DNA of 64,000 nucleotides. Source: Impatiens glandulifera. Its lineage: Eukaryota > Streptophyta > Magnoliopsida > Ericales > Balsaminaceae. The stretch is from positions 34,039,522 to 34,103,521 of the forward strand of contig NC_061862.1 in NCBI RefSeq assembly GCF_907164915.1, read 5' to 3'. This document shows positions 23,667 through 35,736 of this stretch, piece by piece. The position numbers and the translations under genes are program-made. The stretch's first letter is position 1. Each line of letters opens with the position of its first letter. The notes below the pieces were generated by a model that saw nothing but the letters and a program-made list of their open reading frames with translations, did no database searches and was not told where the DNA came from.

Positions 23667-24287
23667 GTAAGTTCTCAACACGCATCTCTTTCTTCATGTA
23701 ATGAAACATATTTATAGAAAAGTCAATAATAAAAAGAAACAACGTTTCGTTTGTTTGTATGCATTATCATTTGCTCTTGTATTTCATTTCTCTTTTGTAT
23801 GTGATGTATGAATTTCTTAGACTGGTTGAGACGGTTCATAATGAACTGAGAATGTAAAACTTGTTTCAAATATTTTTAAGAACTTGGTAGTGCTGGCTTT
23901 GTCCTTGTGTAAAATTTATTAGGATTGTTTTTAGTAGGCAAAATACAGTATGGATGATGCTTGTGAATACTTTATGGGCTTAAAAGGTGATTTAAATCCT
24001 TTCTTTTACCTTATGATTTGATTTAACAATTAAGATTCTTGACCGTACTATTTATAGTGTTGTATTTGTTTTCATGCTACGAACTAAGATTTGACAGGTA
24101 ACCAATCAAGCTAAAAAGAGAAAAAGAAAAGGGACATGAAATGAAAGGAAAGAAAGGGAAACAAAAGTGATTGTCAGTAATTGAACCCAACATCTACCGC
24201 CCAACGTCCTTCGTCGACTAAACGCCTTGCGTCTTCTATGAATTCAAAAGAGCTCATGCTTACTTTGTTTCATGTTGTTCATTGTTA

Positions 24288-24288
<1 letters not shown>

Positions 24289-24334
<46 letters not shown>
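24289..24334 (+). repeat. (ATT)n microsatellite, 15 units
   Basis: Fifteen ATT units versus ten in the duplicate at 26689-26719. It generates a poly-isoleucine frame that is not a gene. Confidence 0.95.
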
Positions 24335-24335
<1 letters not shown>

Positions 24336-24495
24336 AGTACATGAAAATGATAAAATATATAATACTATAATTATGTATAGAGAGATAATTCATTAACTTG
24401 TCGATTTGATTGGGTTGTGTGTGATAGAAGTCTAATGTGATGTGATAGACAGTGATGATGAACTTTGTAAATGTGAGTAGATATATTATATAAAA

Positions 24496-24530
24496 CTAGT
24501 AAAATACCCTACGTTGTACGGGAAAATAAA
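24496..24530 (-). other. Helitron-like 3' terminus
   Basis: On the minus strand the sequence reads CCCGTACAACGTAGGG, an imperfect hairpin, then an AT-rich spacer and CTAG followed by T. Plant Helitrons end in a short GC-rich hairpin about 10 bp before CTRR-T. The duplicate lies at 26881. No 5' TC terminus or Rep/helicase coding was found. Confidence 0.3.
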
Positions 24531-25404
24531 TCAAGTTTTTATATGATATTAATTATATATATATATAATGAAAGAAAATATTTATATAAAATGAATAATA
24601 AAATAATATATATTTATATTAAAAGAAAATATATATACATTAACTTACAATATTTTAATTTTTTTATTTATATAAGAATATTTATTACATAAATAAAGGA
24701 ACTTATATGAACTAAATATTCTTATATAAGTATTAACATGAACTTACACTATTTTAATTTTTTTATTAATTTTATAAGTTTTGTTCTTTTTAATGTTAAA
24801 GAATGAAAATTTTTAATGTAAATTTAGTGGTGTTCTGCAAAACGTGTTCATAACAATCATTAAGAGATACTAAATCGTTGGAAGAAGTTAAATTTAACAT
24901 CTTCAACAAAAAACGCTATCACCCTCCTTTACACCAAGTTTAGACAAAGACTTCTATACCCACATGCTTCTAAGACGTACTGAAATCTTCTTTTTAAATC
25001 TATATAATTGTAATGAAAAGTAATCAGTTATGTTTACATGTTGTGTAGATGAAAGTTAAGATTTTAATTCTATTTAGGCCATCTGGTCCAGATCGTCCAT
25101 TAGAGTCATTCCATATCATCTCCATCTGCAAAATGTGTTTTCATAACTCAATCATTAAGAATATACAAAATCGTTGAAAGAAGAAAAACCTAAATTTAAC
25201 CTCTCCAACAAAAACGGTGTCACCTCCTTTACACCAAAATTTAGACAGAGACTTATATACTCCACATACTTCTAATACGTGCTGAAATATGATACAACTA
25301 AAATCATTTCATAACACACTATTCACAATTAACTACATTATAACTGTCACTTTATTCTCGTCACTATATTTAACCCTAATACCTTTCTCTCTTGTATCAA
25401 AATC

Positions 25405-26490
25405 TTCTTTCTGAATCTATGCAACTGTAATGAAAAGTGGTCAGTTATACAATTATCAATTCAAGTTTAGTAATGAAAAGAGATCAAACATAAAAAATAA
25501 AGGGTTTATGTTTTGTATCATCATCACAACCAAAATATGTTTATAGGTTCATTCATAAACACTTTTGCATTATACTTCTGAAAAGACGTTAATAAATTTA
25601 TGGATACAAAAAGATGTATTTGGCTGAGGTACAATTAAAATTGAAACCTCCCACTCTGAAAGAGAGTAATTTGAAAACAAATTTGTATTTAAACATTAAT
25701 ATGATACTTCAAATATTCTAGAGACATTAAGATTTTTTTTTAAAAACGGTAAGACCTTGATTTATACTGTTTCTCTTTGAGCCAATATGAGTTTATAAGT
25801 TGCATATATTACTTATAGGGTACTCTTTCCCGTGACAACACTCATACAAAAACATCTAATACCACGTCTTTCAAAATTTCCTTGAATGATACCCATTTTT
25901 CATGTGCTTCTAGATGATCCATTTTGTTATAAACTACCAGCATATTTCTAAATCTATGTAATTGAAATGAAAAATGGTCAATTATATAATTATCAATTCA
26001 AGTTTAGTAATGAAAAGAGAATCTAACATAAAAAAATAAAGAGTTTATGCTTTGTATCATCATCACAAACAAAAATATGTTTATAGGTTCATTCATAAAC
26101 ACGTGTGTAATATACTTCTGAAAAACTGCCAATAAATTTATAGATATAGAAAGATGTCCCTAGTTGAGATATAATGAAAATTGAGACATCCCACTCTAAA
26201 AGAGAGCAATATTTGGAAACAATTTTATATATAAACATTAATTTAAGATTTTAAATATTCTAGAGATATTAAGATTTATTTTAAACAAAGGGTAAAAAAT
26301 TTATTTATACTGTCTTCTCTTTGAGCCAGTATGAGTTCATAAGCTGCAGGTATCACTTTGTGGGTACCCTTTCCAGTGGCAGCACTAATACAAAAAACAT
26401 TTAATGTCACGTCCTTTAATATTTTCCTTGAATGATAACCATTTCTCATATGTTTCTGGAAGATCAATTTATTTATAATCTACCCAACAT
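25405..26490 (+). repeat. Two diverged tandem units of about 530 bp
   Basis: The segment from about 25405 (TCTATGCAACTGTAATGAAAAG) recurs from about 25945 with clear homology over its full length. Shared phrases include TCAATTCAAGTTTAGTAATG (25457 and 25997), GTTTATAGGTTCATTCATAA and TTTCCTTGAATGAT. The start of the unit also appears within the 1.1-kb duplications near 24990. The units are much more diverged than the flanking segmental copies, so this tandem is older. Confidence 0.8.
26276..26467 (-). pseudogene. Unassigned protein-like fragment
   Basis: A 63-codon minus-strand frame has protein-like composition, with a SAATGKGT stretch followed by VIPAAYELILAQRE. SAxxGxG recalls the G5 loop of some GTPases, but this is a weak similarity. 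A decayed second copy lies at about 25745-25920 in the tandem repeat, with stops. It looks like an exon carried and multiplied by the repeat; I do not recognise the parent. Confidence 0.3.
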
Positions 26491-26546
26491 GTTTTTCAGA
26501 AAGCTTTGGAATAAATAATTATATTTCAAGCCGAACTGAATCATGA

Positions 26547-26687
26547 GGAAAGAAAGGGAAACAAAAGTGATTGTCAGTAATTGAACCCAACATCTACCGC
26601 CCAACGTCCTTCGTCGACTAAACGCCTTGCGTCTTCTATGAATTCAAAAGAGCTCATGCTTACTTTGTTTCATGTTGTTCATTGTTA

Positions 26688-26720
<33 letters not shown>

Positions 26721-27633
26721 AGTACATGAAAATGATAAAATATATAATACTATAATTATGTATAGAGAGATAATTCATTAACTTGTCGATTTGATTGGGT
26801 TGTGTGTGATAGAAGTCTAATGTGATGTGATAGACAGTGATGATGAACTTTGTAAATGTGAGTAGATATATTATATAAAACTAGTAAAATACCCTACGTT
26901 GTACGAGAAAATAAATCAAGTTTTTATATGATATTAATTATATATATATATATAATGAAAGAAAATATTTATATAAAATGAATAATAAAATAATATATAT
27001 TTATATTAAAAGAAAATATATATACATTAACTTACAATATTTTAATTTTTTATTTATATAAGAATATTTATTACATAAATAAAGGAACTTATATGAACTA
27101 AATATTCTTATATAAGTATTAACATGAGCTTACACTATTTTAATTTTTTTTATTAATTTTATAAGTTTTGTTCTTTTTAATGTTAAAGAATGAAAATTTT
27201 TAATGTAAATTTAGTGGTGTTCTGCAAAACGTGTTCATAACAATCATTAAGAGATACTAAATCGTTGGAAGAAGTTAAATTTAACATCTTCAACAAAAAA
27301 CGCTATCACCCTCCTTTACACCAAGTTTAGACAAAGACTTCTATACCCACATGCTTCTAAGACGTACTGAAATCTTCTTTTTAAATCTATATAATTGTAA
27401 TGAAAAGTAATCAGTTATGTTTACATGTTGTGTAGATGAAAGTTAAGATTTTAATTCTATTTAGGCCATCTGGTCCAGATCGTCCATTAGAGTCATTCCA
27501 TATCATCTTCATCTGCAAAATGTGTTTTCATAACTCAATCATTAAAAATATACAAAATCGTTGGAAAAAGAAAAACCTAAATTTAACCTCTCCAACAAAA
27601 ACGGTGTCACATCCTTTACACCAAAATTTAGAC
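26547..27633 (+). repeat. Segmental duplication, copy B
   Basis: The direct repeat of 24147-25246, offset by 2400 bp and nearly identical except for the shorter ATT tract and scattered substitutions. Confidence 0.92.
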
Positions 27634-27730
27634 TGAGAGTAGCTACCATAAACCAGATGACAAAAAATGTGTAACGATTCAGAGTAGTTCTTCCTATTTG
27701 TCTCTTCTTATTATTATTATTAGTTTAATA

Positions 27731-28331
27731 TACATCAGAACAGAGCTGAGGAAAGCAATGTAAATTACAAGAATCATGGAGTACTGCTCATTCATGTGCC
27801 CTTATAAGGTCTCAATAGAGTATCATAAATTTTCAAATCTAATGTATTGACGAAGTATTCTGTAAATTGTTACAGCAAAGTAAGCAAGTTACCAAATGGT
27901 TGTATGATGAGAACCTTTATATTCCTAACTCATAAACATGCCTCACTCAGCGCCTGCGCCCGTCCAAAATCATAAATAAAATGAATAGATTGAATAGATG
28001 AGAAACGAAAAATAAAAGAAAGAATATGTGAGAGAAATAAAAATTTACAGATATTTGTATTGGTTTTCTCTTATTTATGTTTAATGTCCATTAATTTATT
28101 ATTTATTAAATTTAACGTTTTCTTTTATTTATGTCTAATTTTCCATTTATTAGGAAAGAGAAATTAGTAAAATAAAATAAAAATTAATTAGTAGTGATAA
28201 ATTAATAATTATGGTAATTATGATAGGAGAGAAACAATTATAAAATGTTTAAAAAATATAAAAAGCTTATGTGAGATATGGTGAGAGCGTGAATGTCACC
28301 CTACATTTATTTTATTAAACATCATTATATA
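27731..28331 (+). repeat. 601-bp tandem repeat, unit 1
   Basis: It starts TACATCAGAACAGAGCTGAG. It is almost identical to the next 601 bp, with only scattered substitutions such as CGCCTGCG versus CGTCTGCG. No coding frame is conserved. Confidence 0.93.
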
Positions 28332-28932
28332 TACATCAGAACAGAGCTGAGGAAAGCAATGTAAATTACAAGAATCATGGAGTACTGCTCATTCATGTGC
28401 CCTTATAAGGTCTCAATAGTGTATCATAAATTTTCAAATCTAATGTATTGACGAAGTATTCTGTAAATTGTTACAGCAAAGTAAGCAAGTTACCAAATGG
28501 TTGTATGATGAGAACCTTTATATTCCTAGCTCATAAACATACCTCACTCAGCGTCTGCGCCCGTCCAAAATCTTAAATAAAATGAATAGATTGAATAGAT
28601 GAGAAACGAAAAATAAAAGAAAGAATATGTGAGAGAAATAAAAATTTACAGATATTTGTATTGGTTTTCTCTTATTTATGTTTAATGTCCATTAATTTAT
28701 TATTTATTAAATTTAACGTTTTCTTTTATTTATGTCTAATTTTCCATTTATTAGGAAAGAGAAATTAGTAAAATAAAATAAAAATTAATTAGTAATGATA
28801 AATTAATAATTATGGTAATTATGATAGGAGAGAAACAGTTATAAAATGTTAAAAAAATATAAAAAGTCTATGTGAGATATGGTGAGAGCGTGAATGTCAC
28901 CCTACATTTATTTTATTAAGCGTCATTATATA
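28332..28932 (+). repeat. 601-bp tandem repeat, unit 2
   Basis: The immediate head-to-tail copy of 27731-28331. The near identity points to a recent duplication. Confidence 0.93.
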
Positions 28933-30422
28933 TATATAGATATGTAATGCCCATGGATAGATAAAGAATATTAGCATGAATAAATTATATAAAATTAATC
29001 ATATAAATATATATAATATAAATAATTTTAATAAAATCAATATAAATATTTAACTAGATATAACGGTTTTGTTTGAATTTTATCTCCTTTTTAATTAACA
29101 TTTAATTTTTGTTTGTAGAACCATTTTTTTAATCTCACTTCTCACTAATAGGTACCTAGCATTTTATTTTATTTCATTACACTTTAAATTTATAACCCAC
29201 AAAATAAAACGAATGCTCAATGAATAGAATGATACAAAACTAGACATATGTTTATGTTTGGATTACTTTTAGACACATATTTATGTTTGGATTACCTTTA
29301 GATACATGCCTTAGGATTGGATAAATAATGTGTAAAATTATATTATCTTAAATGACTAAAAGTTTAAAGTAGAAACTGTAAAGTGACAGACATGTGAGAC
29401 ATAGTGCGATACATTTTCTCATGTGTAACCAAACACCAAACCAAGAATAAAATCTCTAAAACGCGTTTAAACACATAAAAAAATTCTTTTCTAATTTCTC
29501 GAATAGTAAATTAGGTGGTTCTAAATCAATATTTTTAAATGCACTCTAGTCAAACCTCATACTATTTTGGTTCCTCGTCTCAACTCGAGACTTAAGAAAA
29601 ATGTGAGTTATGAGGCGCGACTATTGAGTAACGAAAACCCATTATCCGGAATGGTCGATTTTTAGTGTTACAATAATATGTACTTTGAAACTTTAATAGT
29701 TTATAACTCAAAATAAGCTAGTGGTACAAGTAATATGTTTAAATTAGTTTTTTTCTTATATTTTTTATATTGTTTACCTATTTCAACCTGGTATATATTT
29801 TCCCCCAATATTTAGGCAATCATATATATATATATATAAAAGTTAGGCAATTATTATTATTATTATTATTTTAGTAACTATAAATTATTATTTTTTTATA
29901 AGTAAATATGTATATATATATATATATATATTAAACATTAATTAACAAAATAAAAATATAAAATAAATAAACTTATCAAACAATTAGATAAAAAAATATA
30001 TTAAATTGTATTATCTAATGCATATTCAATTCAATCCAAATTCAATCTATATTAATCAATATTACCTATCTGAATTACATATTGAAATAATATAATTTTG
30101 ATATAATATGGATCAAATAATAACATATTTAATTTAACCATTTGTTCAGTCTATCAAGACATTATAGGTGAACTTGAAAAATAATAATAAAAGATTATGA
30201 TGATGAACTTAACAACAATTTCTTTTTTAGCTATTTCATCAACAATCTTATTAGTTGAAAACTTGCATGAATGAAATTTAAAACAAACATCAAATTTTGC
30301 AAACCTCTGAGCTGGAAATTCCTGGGTAAAATAAAAAAAACGCATGTTTGTTAATTTTCCATCAAAACATTAAAGGGTAAATTCATCACTAAACATTTGT
30401 ATTCATAAAAAAAAACACCCAT
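28933..30422. other. Gene-free AT-rich interval
   Basis: It contains short (AT)n and (ATT)n tracts at about 29820-29870 and 29910-29932, and near 29485-29660 a copy of the dispersed repeat also seen at 9240-9410. The 63-codon frame at 30154-30345 (minus) shows no convincing domain. Confidence 0.5.
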
Positions 30423-30638
30423 GTTGGTTGTAGAACCAATTTTGTTTGAAATAAATAAAAACATATTATTATATAAACTAACTAAATATATATTTTATAG
30501 TTTATATGCTATTTAATGGTATAGAATAGGAAATAGTTATCGAATTTTATGCCGTGTTCCATAAAATAGTTAACCTAATTTGTTGGTGGTAAAATAGTTT
30601 AAAAGAGTTAACTTATTTGTGACATATATTTTTCTATC
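30423..30638 (+). repeat. Dispersed repeat, copy 1
   Basis: It begins TTGTAGAACCAATTTTGTTT and aligns with 58498-58745 through TATTTAATGGTAT, GGAAATAGTTATCGAATTT and TTGTTGGT.GTAAAATAGTTT. It carries no coding information. It may be a MITE or a solo LTR fragment; termini are not resolved. Confidence 0.7.
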
Positions 30639-30772
30639 TATCAATTATAATAATTACTTATTTGATTTTATCGCAAATTTTTAATCTTTAATTTATGCCT
30701 TATTCTCCATTTTCTCATATTTGTCAAAATAGTATAAAATATACAAAATTAATTCTAAACATTCTTTCCTAC
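30639..30772 (+). repeat. 5' LTR of short-LTR copia element
   Basis: It starts TATCAATTATAATAATTA and ends CTACA, followed by a degenerate primer-binding site TGATATTAGAG. It is homologous, with gaps, to 33788-33955. Confidence 0.6.
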
Positions 30773-30858
30773 ATGATATTAGAGTATCACACGATTCTCT
30801 CCTCACTTTTCTTTTTTCGTTCAATATAGGACACCACTCATTTTTTGTTTTGCCTCTT

Positions 30859-33770
30859 ATGGCCACCGACAACTCTTCCTCTATTAACAACCCTCGTGAG
30901 CCATCAAAACCCTTCACTTGCATCAGCCTCAATAGTGTCACCAAGCTTCTTCCCTCCAATTACTTCACTTGGAAACTTCAAGTTGAAGCTCTCCTCGATG
31001 ACTATGATCTTTTCAAATATTCAGATGGATCCTTTCCTACACATGCGACAACGGTCTCCACCACCCTTGAATCTCTGATGATAACTCTGAATCCTACTTA
31101 TCAAACCTGACATCGACATGATCATCTTATATACGGTTCTCTCCTCACCACACTCTCCTTTTAAGTGACATCCCTGATATCTCAAACAAAGACATCATAT
31201 GATCTTTAGACTCTTCTCCAATGCACTTATACCAAGACATCCTACAACCACCTCAAGTAGCTAAAGGAGTGTCTCTACACAGAATCCAAAAGTACCCAAT
31301 CCATCACCACCAATATGCATTCTCTGAAGAAAATTGTAAATCTCCTTATATCCCTTGGTTCTCCTGTCTCCGTTGAAGACATGTCTAATCATGTCTTGCG
31401 TAGCCTCTACAACAGCTACAGAGTTTTCATTGATGGAGTCAATGCAAGGGACACTGTCATTCCATTTGATGACCTCCTCAAGAAACTTCTCATTCAAGAA
31501 CTCTCCTTTGTTGTTGCTCAACGGTATGCTCCTACTCTCATGACAGTCTTGAATGCATAGACTTGAGCCAACCATTATAACAAAACTCAACTTGGGCAAT
31601 TTTCTACATCATCCACTTCACGCCCTAGCAATCGCAAACCGTTTTTTGGTCACTGTCATTGGTGAAAGGTCAAGGGTCATGTTTTGTCTTAATGTCCCAT
31701 ATTCAAGAAGTAACATCCTGGTGTCCCATCGCCTTCTCGTGATTTATGACATAAACCATCACCCCACCCCACCTCATACACCTAAACATAGTGGAATTTC
31801 TAAATGCCGAAATCGGCACATTTCCGAAACCGATCTCTCTCTCTTCTCCATCACTCGGGTTTGTCCCTCACATATTGTCCTCACGCCATTACAACAATCG
31901 CCTATCTCATTAGTCGGCTCCCAACATCAATTCTTAAGTACCAGTCACCCTATTCCAAATTACTTAAATTTTACCTAGATTATCATAAGTTAAAGTGTTT
32001 TGATTCCTGGATTAAACCATATGCTAACCATAAATTTGCACCAAAGTCTATTATGTGTAGTGATCAACATGCATATTTGTGTCTCGATCCAACCACTAGA
32101 AAGATCTACATCTCTCGACATGTCAAGTTCGTTGAATATAAAATCATGTACAACTCCTTAGTCTCTTAAGCAAGTCTGAGTACAAAGCGATAACTAGGCT
32201 CACTTCAGCTCTCCATACTCCATCCCATAAACTAACCCATTATTAGTACTACCCTAAGCACCCTAGAGGAGGTCTCGACCCTAATTGGCCCTCAGCTATG
32301 CAAGCTGAGTTTGACGCCTTACACCGCAACAACACTTGGGAATTTGTTAGTCGATCCTCTACTCAAAATTTGGTTTACTGCAAATGGGGTTTTCGAATTA
32401 AACGACACACATATGGCTTGATTGATCGGTACAAGGATCAACTAGTCGCTAAAGGTTTTCACCAACCCCCTGGTTGGGACGATATAGAGACGTTTATTCC
32501 GGTTGCTAAGCCGATCACCATTTGCATTGTCATCATACTTTCAGTTCATCAAGGATGGTCCATCCATCAACTTGATGTCAACAATGTCTTTTTTCAAGGG
32601 ATGCTCAAAGAGGACGTGTTTATGCTCTCGTCCCCTTGTTTTATCAAAAAAAAATTCTCTAATCTTGTTTGCCGCCTCAAAAAGACAATTTATGGTCTAA
32701 AGTAATCCCCTTGTGCCTGTAATACGAAGCTTCGCAAGTTTCTCTTTTCTCTTGGCTTTGTGAATTCAACTTCATATGCATCTCTCTTTATCTACCAAAA
32801 ATCATGTTCTACACTCTATTTATTAGTATATGCTGATGATATCATTGTCACTGGGAGTTTCTCTACAGAGTTGTCCAACCTTATTTTCACCCCTACTACT
32901 CGATTTCGTTGAAGGATCTTGGAGTATTTACCTATTTCTTTGGCGTCGAAGTAATTCCTTCCGCCACATAACTCTTTATTTTGTAAATGAGATACATCAC
33001 TGAACTACTCCATAAATCAGGAATGACTAATAATAAATCAGCATCCACTCCCTTGTCCGCCAATGCTCAATTACTCAATAATTCTGGTGATCTCCTACCT
33101 TCCCCAACTAAGTATTATTCACTTATGGGAAGTCTTTAATACTTAAGTACTTGCCTATACATTGCCTTTCACACCAACAAACTTGCACAGTTCATACACC
33201 ACCCCAGTATGGCATATTGGTCTTCCCTTAAACAGGTGCTTTGTTAACTGACAAACTCTTGTGACAAAGGTATCTTCGTCTCGGCAGGTGCTCTGCTAAC
33301 CCTTCATGCTTACTCAAATGTAGATTGGGTAGGTGATAAGGATGATTATATCTCCACCACTAGTTACTTGTTGTATCTTGGTAGCACTTTCATTTCTTGG
33401 AGCTCACGGAAACAACGCTTTGTTGCTCGTTCCTCAACTGAAGCAAAATACAAAGCCTTAGTTGACACAGTTAAGGAGCTTCTATGAGTCCTATCCTTGT
33501 TCACTGAACTTGGTCACTTGCCCACACCCAATCCGATTATCTATTGTGACAATCTTGTTACCACATATCTCAGTGGTAATATTGATTCCACTTTCGGATG
33601 AAACATATAGCCTTAAACTATTATTTTGCTTGTGAAAATGTTCAAAATGGCAAGTTTTGAGTATCTTTTGTGTCTATTGGTGATCAGTTTGCTGATATAC
33701 TCACAAATACTACTTTGACCTCAGTCTGATTCCTTACTGTTTAAGTTGGGTCTCTCTTCAATATTGTCCA
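30859..33770 (+). pseudogene. Copia gag-pol remnant
   Basis: The gag begins at ATG 30859, and its first 80 residues follow the copia gag pattern (ITKLLPSNYFTW..QVEALL...YDLF.Y.DGS). Gag homology continues, with breaks, to about 31600. The knuckle, protease and most of the integrase are missing: the frame resumes near 31750 in the late integrase (GISKCRNRHISET, then the LTYCPHAI..IAYLISRLP block). The reverse transcriptase begins near 32298 (MQAEFDALHRN.TW) and reaches YGLK at 32690. An LVYADDIIVT box lies at about 32825-32850. RNase H follows to about 33720 (FADILT near 33690). Multiple frameshifts and stops make it inactive. Confidence 0.88.
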
Positions 33771-33787
33771 ACTTAATTGCCGGAGGA

Positions 33788-33955
33788 TATCAATTATAAT
33801 AATTAGTTATCTGAATTATTTTATTTAAATTAAATTAGTGAAATTGGAAAATATAATTTTTTTCCTTATTCCCATAATTATTAAACTTGTATAAATAAAT
33901 ACTTATAGATATGGTAACAAATATATAAAACTAATTATAAACCTTTTTTTCTTAC
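33788..33955 (+). repeat. 3' LTR of short-LTR copia element
   Basis: It starts TATCAATTATAATAATTAG after a GCCGGAGGA purine tract. It contains the same ATATAAAACTAATTATAAAC-like end as the 5' LTR. The right boundary is approximate and no target duplication is evident. Confidence 0.55.
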
Positions 33956-34736
33956 CGCTACAAGTTTCACTTCTCCAAACCAGCTGCTGTCTTGGACTAT
34001 CTGTTTGAATATAAGGTCATCTATTTGTTTCAATATTAATATATCTAGTGGTCTAGTCTATTTTTTTTTATTAACTATTAAAATTTTATATATTTATTTT
34101 TTAAAAAATATTAACAGTAAATATAAGTTGTCTAATTATTAATTAAAACAAATTCTATATACCAACAAGGCCTTGTTTGGATAAATTTATTGAAAAAAAT
34201 ATGAATTATTTAAAAAATAATGATAGGTAGTGATTTTGAGGAGGTGCTGATATTTTTGGGTAAAAAGACTTAAAAAATATTAATATATAATAAAAAAGTA
34301 AAAAATAATAATTTAAAATACAAAAGATTTTAGTTCATAAATTGAATGATGCTATTAAAAAAATGAGGAAAAATATTTCTTTGATTTGAGTATTCAAATA
34401 ACCATTAACCGAATCAAGCCCAAGGAAGCTCAGGAATAGAGATTTAGTTGTAAATTGCATCTCAATAAATAATTAACTTGTATTGTCCTAGTTAATTTGT
34501 CTGTCTCCCAATGTATTTATGGTGAACATGTTGATATAAAATGATAAAAATAGTTTTAATATGTTGTTTTCTAATATTTCATACTTTAGCTGTCAATTGT
34601 TTTATCTTGTTTTATACAAGTGTTAAGAATCTTTTTATGTTTGTGAATCTAAATAAACTATTTGGTAAGACTGATAAATGAATAAAAGAATATATTTTGA
34701 TTTTGTGACAGTAGACCTCCTTCTTCACTATATCTT
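33956..34736. other. Gene-free AT-rich interval
   Basis: I see no gene, repeat terminus or RNA. Confidence 0.5.
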
Positions 34737-35733
34737 AAAATAAAGTAAGGTCATCGACCCCTGGTTTGAAAACCAGTCTATCATCCATAAGAAGGAGATT
34801 CAAAATACCCGTATCAGAGGAGATTGCGTAGAAGCAAAAATCAGAGACATTAAAGACGAGAATTGGGACTCACTCCTGATAAAAATCCAGAAGGACAAAT
34901 GATACTTGATCATATAAGTAACATGCAACTACACGACAGACCGAATATTCATGAAAGGAAAGCTGAGGACAATGGGAAGCTGATATCGAAGAAAAAATAT
35001 GAAAGGTAACCCGGGAAAAAGCGCAGAAAGTAAAATGAGCTCATATTGTATGGTCAACGAAGATTATCCCTAGACACCAGTTCATCTTATGACTCGCCTT
35101 CTAGGAAAGACTCAGCACTCGTGATCGTATCAACAAGTATGAGCATCCCGGACGCGAGTTGTCTTTTATGTAAAGGAAATGAAGAAACCATAGATCACAT
35201 ATTCGAGAGCTGTTGTATTGCTTCGGAGCTTTGGGACAGATTCTATAAAAGCCTGGAGCTGATCAGTTTCCCGAGCGAATGAAATGAAATCAAAAAAGCA
35301 GCACTATTCAAAGCCAATGGAAATAGATTTGCAACAAGCGTGTTCAGGTGCGGCTTTGAAGCAGTGGTGTATAACATTTGACAAAAACGAAATGTAAGGG
35401 TATATGGCTAAACTCGCAGAAGCGTTGAAGAGTTATGGAAAAATATTGTATCGGATTGCAGTGCCCTCGCGAGAACGTGGGAAAAAATTCCAAGCACAGA
35501 GCAGAACTGGAATATCCGTAGGAACTGGAATTTACCATTTTTAAACTTATTAGAATTGAAAACATTGTAATTAGATAATTCATTTACATTTTTATATTTT
35601 TAGCTTTTATTCAGAATGTTACGACTTTAAAATCATTCTAGGCCTGTCTAGAATGATTTCTTAAACTCATTGTTTTTTCTAGAATTTTTAATAAATTGAC
35701 GCTAGGTCGTTTTTCAAACAAAAATAAAGTAAG
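34737..35733 (+). mobile_element. 5'-truncated LINE (L1-type) with 13-bp TSD
   Basis: The insert at 34750-35720 corresponds to the last kilobase of the LINE at 47049-52143. The start matches that copy at about 51168 (ACCCC..GTT.GAAAACCAG), and the 3' end has the same GACGCTA.GTCGTTTTTC tail. A perfect 13-bp direct repeat, AAAATAAAGTAAG, flanks it (34737-34749 and 35721-35733). The frame around 35135-35280 encodes the reverse-transcriptase-associated zinc-binding motif (CLLCKGNEETIDHIFESC). It is dead on arrival, being 5'-truncated, and has stops besides. Confidence 0.93.
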
Positions 35734-35736
35734 ATC

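Larger units (their letters stand above)
24147..25246 (+). repeat. Segmental duplication, copy A
   Basis: About 1.1 kb nearly identical to 26547-27633 in direct orientation. The largest visible difference is the ATT microsatellite (46 bp here, 31 bp in copy B). Scattered substitutions separate the copies, e.g. GTACGGG versus GTACGAG. Inside the unit a shorter module (AAA.GTGTT.TCATAAC..TCATTAAGA.... to CACATRCTTCTAA) occurs twice, at about 24840-24975 and 25130-25275. Confidence 0.92.

Noticed and set aside
24181..24396. 71-codon frame ending in poly-isoleucine
   Set aside because: Driven by the (ATT)n microsatellite and duplicated with it; no conserved coding signal.
30154..30345. 63-codon minus-strand frame with a vague RNase H-like phrase (IVDEIAKKE)
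   Set aside because: The similarity is too short, with no catalytic residues or adjoining domain.
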